Shown here: piece by piece, positions 8,983 through 10,245 of the stretch | How positions within the stretch are numbered: position 1 is the first letter of the stretch | Layout of the letters: each line of letters opens with the position of its first letter | DNA from: Gammaproteobacteria bacterium | GTDB lineage: Bacteria; Pseudomonadota; Gammaproteobacteria; Steroidobacterales; SZUA-146 | Length of the DNA stretch: 10,245 nucleotides | Direction: 5' to 3' | NCBI GenBank assembly: GCA_003228965.1 | Contig: QIGP01000367.1 | Coordinates: 1 to 10,245 of the forward strand | Made by a program: the position numbers and the translations under genes | The notes under the pieces: model-generated | Told to the model about the DNA's origin: nothing | Databases searched by the model: none | Seen by the model: the letters and a program-made list of their open reading frames with translations, nothing else

Positions 8983-9459
8983 ATGCGTCGACGCACCTTG
9001 GCGGCAATCGCTGTCAGCACCTTTTTTAGTTTCGCGTTAACCATCGCACCACTACCTGAGTGGCTTAGCTCCTACCGTCCCGACTTTGTTGTCTTAACTA
9101 TTTTCTTTTGGTTAGTCAGTGTACCGAACTGGGTGGGGGTCGGTGTGGCGTGGGCATGTGGTATGTTACTCGACACGTTACACGGAAGTCTTTTAGGTCA
9201 ACACGCGCTTGCACTCACCGTATTTTCGTTTATCACTTTGAAGTTTCATTTACGCATTCGAGTCTTTACAATCTGGCAGGAATTAATCGCACTACTTCTG
9301 TTATTGAGTGTCTATCACTTTCTACTCTTTTGGTCCGACGGAATTGGCAACCAAAATGTAAACTACGGATGGAGTCATGCTGCGCAACTGTTCGCAAGCG
9401 TGGCCATCTGGCCGGTCTGGGTCACAATACTGAATACTTTGGCGCGCCGGTCCCGATAA
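8983..9459 (+). CDS. mreD: MreD, rod-shape determining integral membrane protein
   Basis: MreD is an inner-membrane partner of MreC in the elongasome. From ATG 8983 the product has 158 residues, near the family norm. It is hydrophobic throughout with about five membrane segments. Family features are the early PLPEWLSSYRPDFVVLTIFFW (E. coli has a similar RPNWVLLILLYW), GVGVAWACGMLLDTLHGSLLGQHAL, and a Trp/Pro-rich last segment (VAIWPVWVTIL) ending in basic residues. A TTG at 8974 overlaps the mreC stop by four bases (TTGA) and would add three residues; it sits after GCGGA, so it is a real alternative. Either start implies tight coupling to mreC. Confidence 0.94.
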   Translation: MRRRTLAAIAVSTFFSFALTIAPLPEWLSSYRPDFVVLTIFFWLVSVPNWVGVGVAWACGMLLDTLHGSLLGQHALALTVFSFITLKFHLRIRVFTIWQELIALLLLLSVYHFLLFWSDGIGNQNVNYGWSHAAQLFASVAIWPVWVTILNTLARRSR

Positions 9460-9489
9460 ACCCGATTTCCACCACACCATGGACTCGCC

Positions 9490-10245
9490 ATGAGCGGCCG
9501 CGACCCGATAAAAGATACCCACTACGAGCAGGTCGTTTTCACGGCCCGGGCTGTCTTTGCGGGTGTTTTTGCGCTGATTCTGATCGGAATGCTTATTTTC
9601 CGACTATTTACCCTGCAAATTGTTAACTATGAACACTACCAGAGCCTTTCACAGGGTAATCGGGTCCGAATTGAGCCTGTACCGCCTACACGGGGGCTGA
9701 TATTCGACCGCAACGGCACATTATTAGCCGAAAATTTACCGGCCTATCAGCTCGAACTGATTCCAGAACAGGTCGACGACCTCGAATCCACCCTGGCTCG
9801 TTTGCGCCTGCTCGATCTGTTGACCGCTGAAGACGAAGATCGCTTTCGCGCTAACCTTAAAAAAAGCCCCAGATGGTTCGTACCGGTGCCGCTTAAGTTT
9901 CGACTCACCGAAGATGAACTCGCCCGCTTTGCCGTACAGCGGTCTCGTTTTCCCGGGGTCGATATTCGCGCACGACTTGCTCGCCACTACCCACTGGATG
10001 CATCCGGCGTACATGCCATTGGCTATGTTGGCAGCCTGTCTGTTACAGACATGGCAAAGGTTGAATCCTCTCTTTACGCTGGTACAACCCACATAGGCAA
10101 AAGCGGTGTCGAACGCGCTTACGAAGACTTGCTTCACGGCAGCGTGGGCTATCGTCAGGTCGTGGTAAACGCTCAGGGTCGCGTACTTGAAGTGCTCGAA
10201 GGAAACCCACCTACGCCTGGCAAAGATCTTTATCTTACGCTTGAT
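9490..10245 (+). CDS. mrdA: PBP2, elongasome peptidoglycan DD-transpeptidase (3' truncated)
   Basis: PBP2 cross-links lateral-wall peptidoglycan with RodA and MreCD. The frame runs open from ATG 9490 to the window end, 252 residues, under half the usual length of about 630. It has a cytoplasmic N-terminus, one membrane anchor about 21-43, and LQIVNYEHYQSLSQGNRVRI leading into PPTRGLIFDRNGTLLAEN (65-82), the hallmark of class B PBPs. This is followed by RFAVQRSRFPGVDI (146-159), AIGYVG (176-181) and the GKSGVERAYEDLLHG block (203-217), closely matching E. coli PBP2. The catalytic SxxK and KTG motifs lie beyond the window. It starts 30 bases after mreD, with GGA six bases before the ATG. A rodA gene probably follows, but this is inference. 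Confidence 0.96.
   Translation, partial: MSGRDPIKDTHYEQVVFTARAVFAGVFALILIGMLIFRLFTLQIVNYEHYQSLSQGNRVRIEPVPPTRGLIFDRNGTLLAENLPAYQLELIPEQVDDLESTLARLRLLDLLTAEDEDRFRANLKKSPRWFVPVPLKFRLTEDELARFAVQRSRFPGVDIRARLARHYPLDASGVHAIGYVGSLSVTDMAKVESSLYAGTTHIGKSGVERAYEDLLHGSVGYRQVVVNAQGRVLEVLEGNPPTPGKDLYLTLD

Noticed and set aside
9108-9626. 172-codon plus-strand reading frame crossing mreD and the start of mrdA
   Set aside because: It is a shadow frame overlapping two clearly conserved genes and resembles no known protein.
9736-10137. 133-codon minus-strand reading frame opposite mrdA
   Set aside because: It lies wholly antisense to well-conserved PBP2 coding sequence, with no ribosome site or family resemblance noted.

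Overview
The window looks like chromosomal core-genome sequence of a gammaproteobacterium with moderate GC. MreB has the same length (347 residues) as I recall for E. coli MreB and is very similar to it throughout. MreC, MreD, PBP2, HslO, MsrP and MsrQ also read as gammaproteobacterial-type proteins. The genus cannot be named from the sequence alone. No phage, plasmid, transposase, tRNA, rRNA or CRISPR sequence was seen.

Layout. (1) Positions 3-371 (+) are the 3' part of a YiiD-type hotdog thioesterase, cut by the window edge and converging on the next genes. (2) Positions 395-2109 (-) are msrP-msrQ, the periplasmic methionine sulfoxide reductase and its membrane haem partner. (3) Positions 2110-2557 are a long intergenic stretch. 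It holds four tandem 25-nt repeats that run straight into a REP-like palindrome, and this is the only clearly unusual structure in the window. (4) Positions 2558-6698 (-) are gatC-gatA-gatB-hslO. The first three encode the tRNA-dependent amidotransferase, and the redox chaperone gene hslO is joined to gatB by a TGATG overlap. (5) Positions 6699-6827 are a divergent promoter region. (6) Positions 6828-10245 (+) are mreB-mreC-mreD-mrdA, the rod-shape elongation genes. mrdA (PBP2) runs off the right edge before its transpeptidase active site.

How the genes work together. MsrPQ repairs oxidised methionine in periplasmic proteins, and HslO protects cytoplasmic proteins during oxidative unfolding, so two oxidative-damage functions flank the repeat block. 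GatCAB makes Gln-tRNA(Gln) and/or Asn-tRNA(Asn) by amidating mischarged tRNA. MreBCD with PBP2 form the core of the elongasome for lateral-wall peptidoglycan synthesis.

I found no convincing undescribed system. The points worth a second look are the tandem repeat/REP-like block, the gatB-hslO coupling, the long mreB-mreC gap with a doubtful mreC start, and the start corrections for msrP, gatC and mreC.
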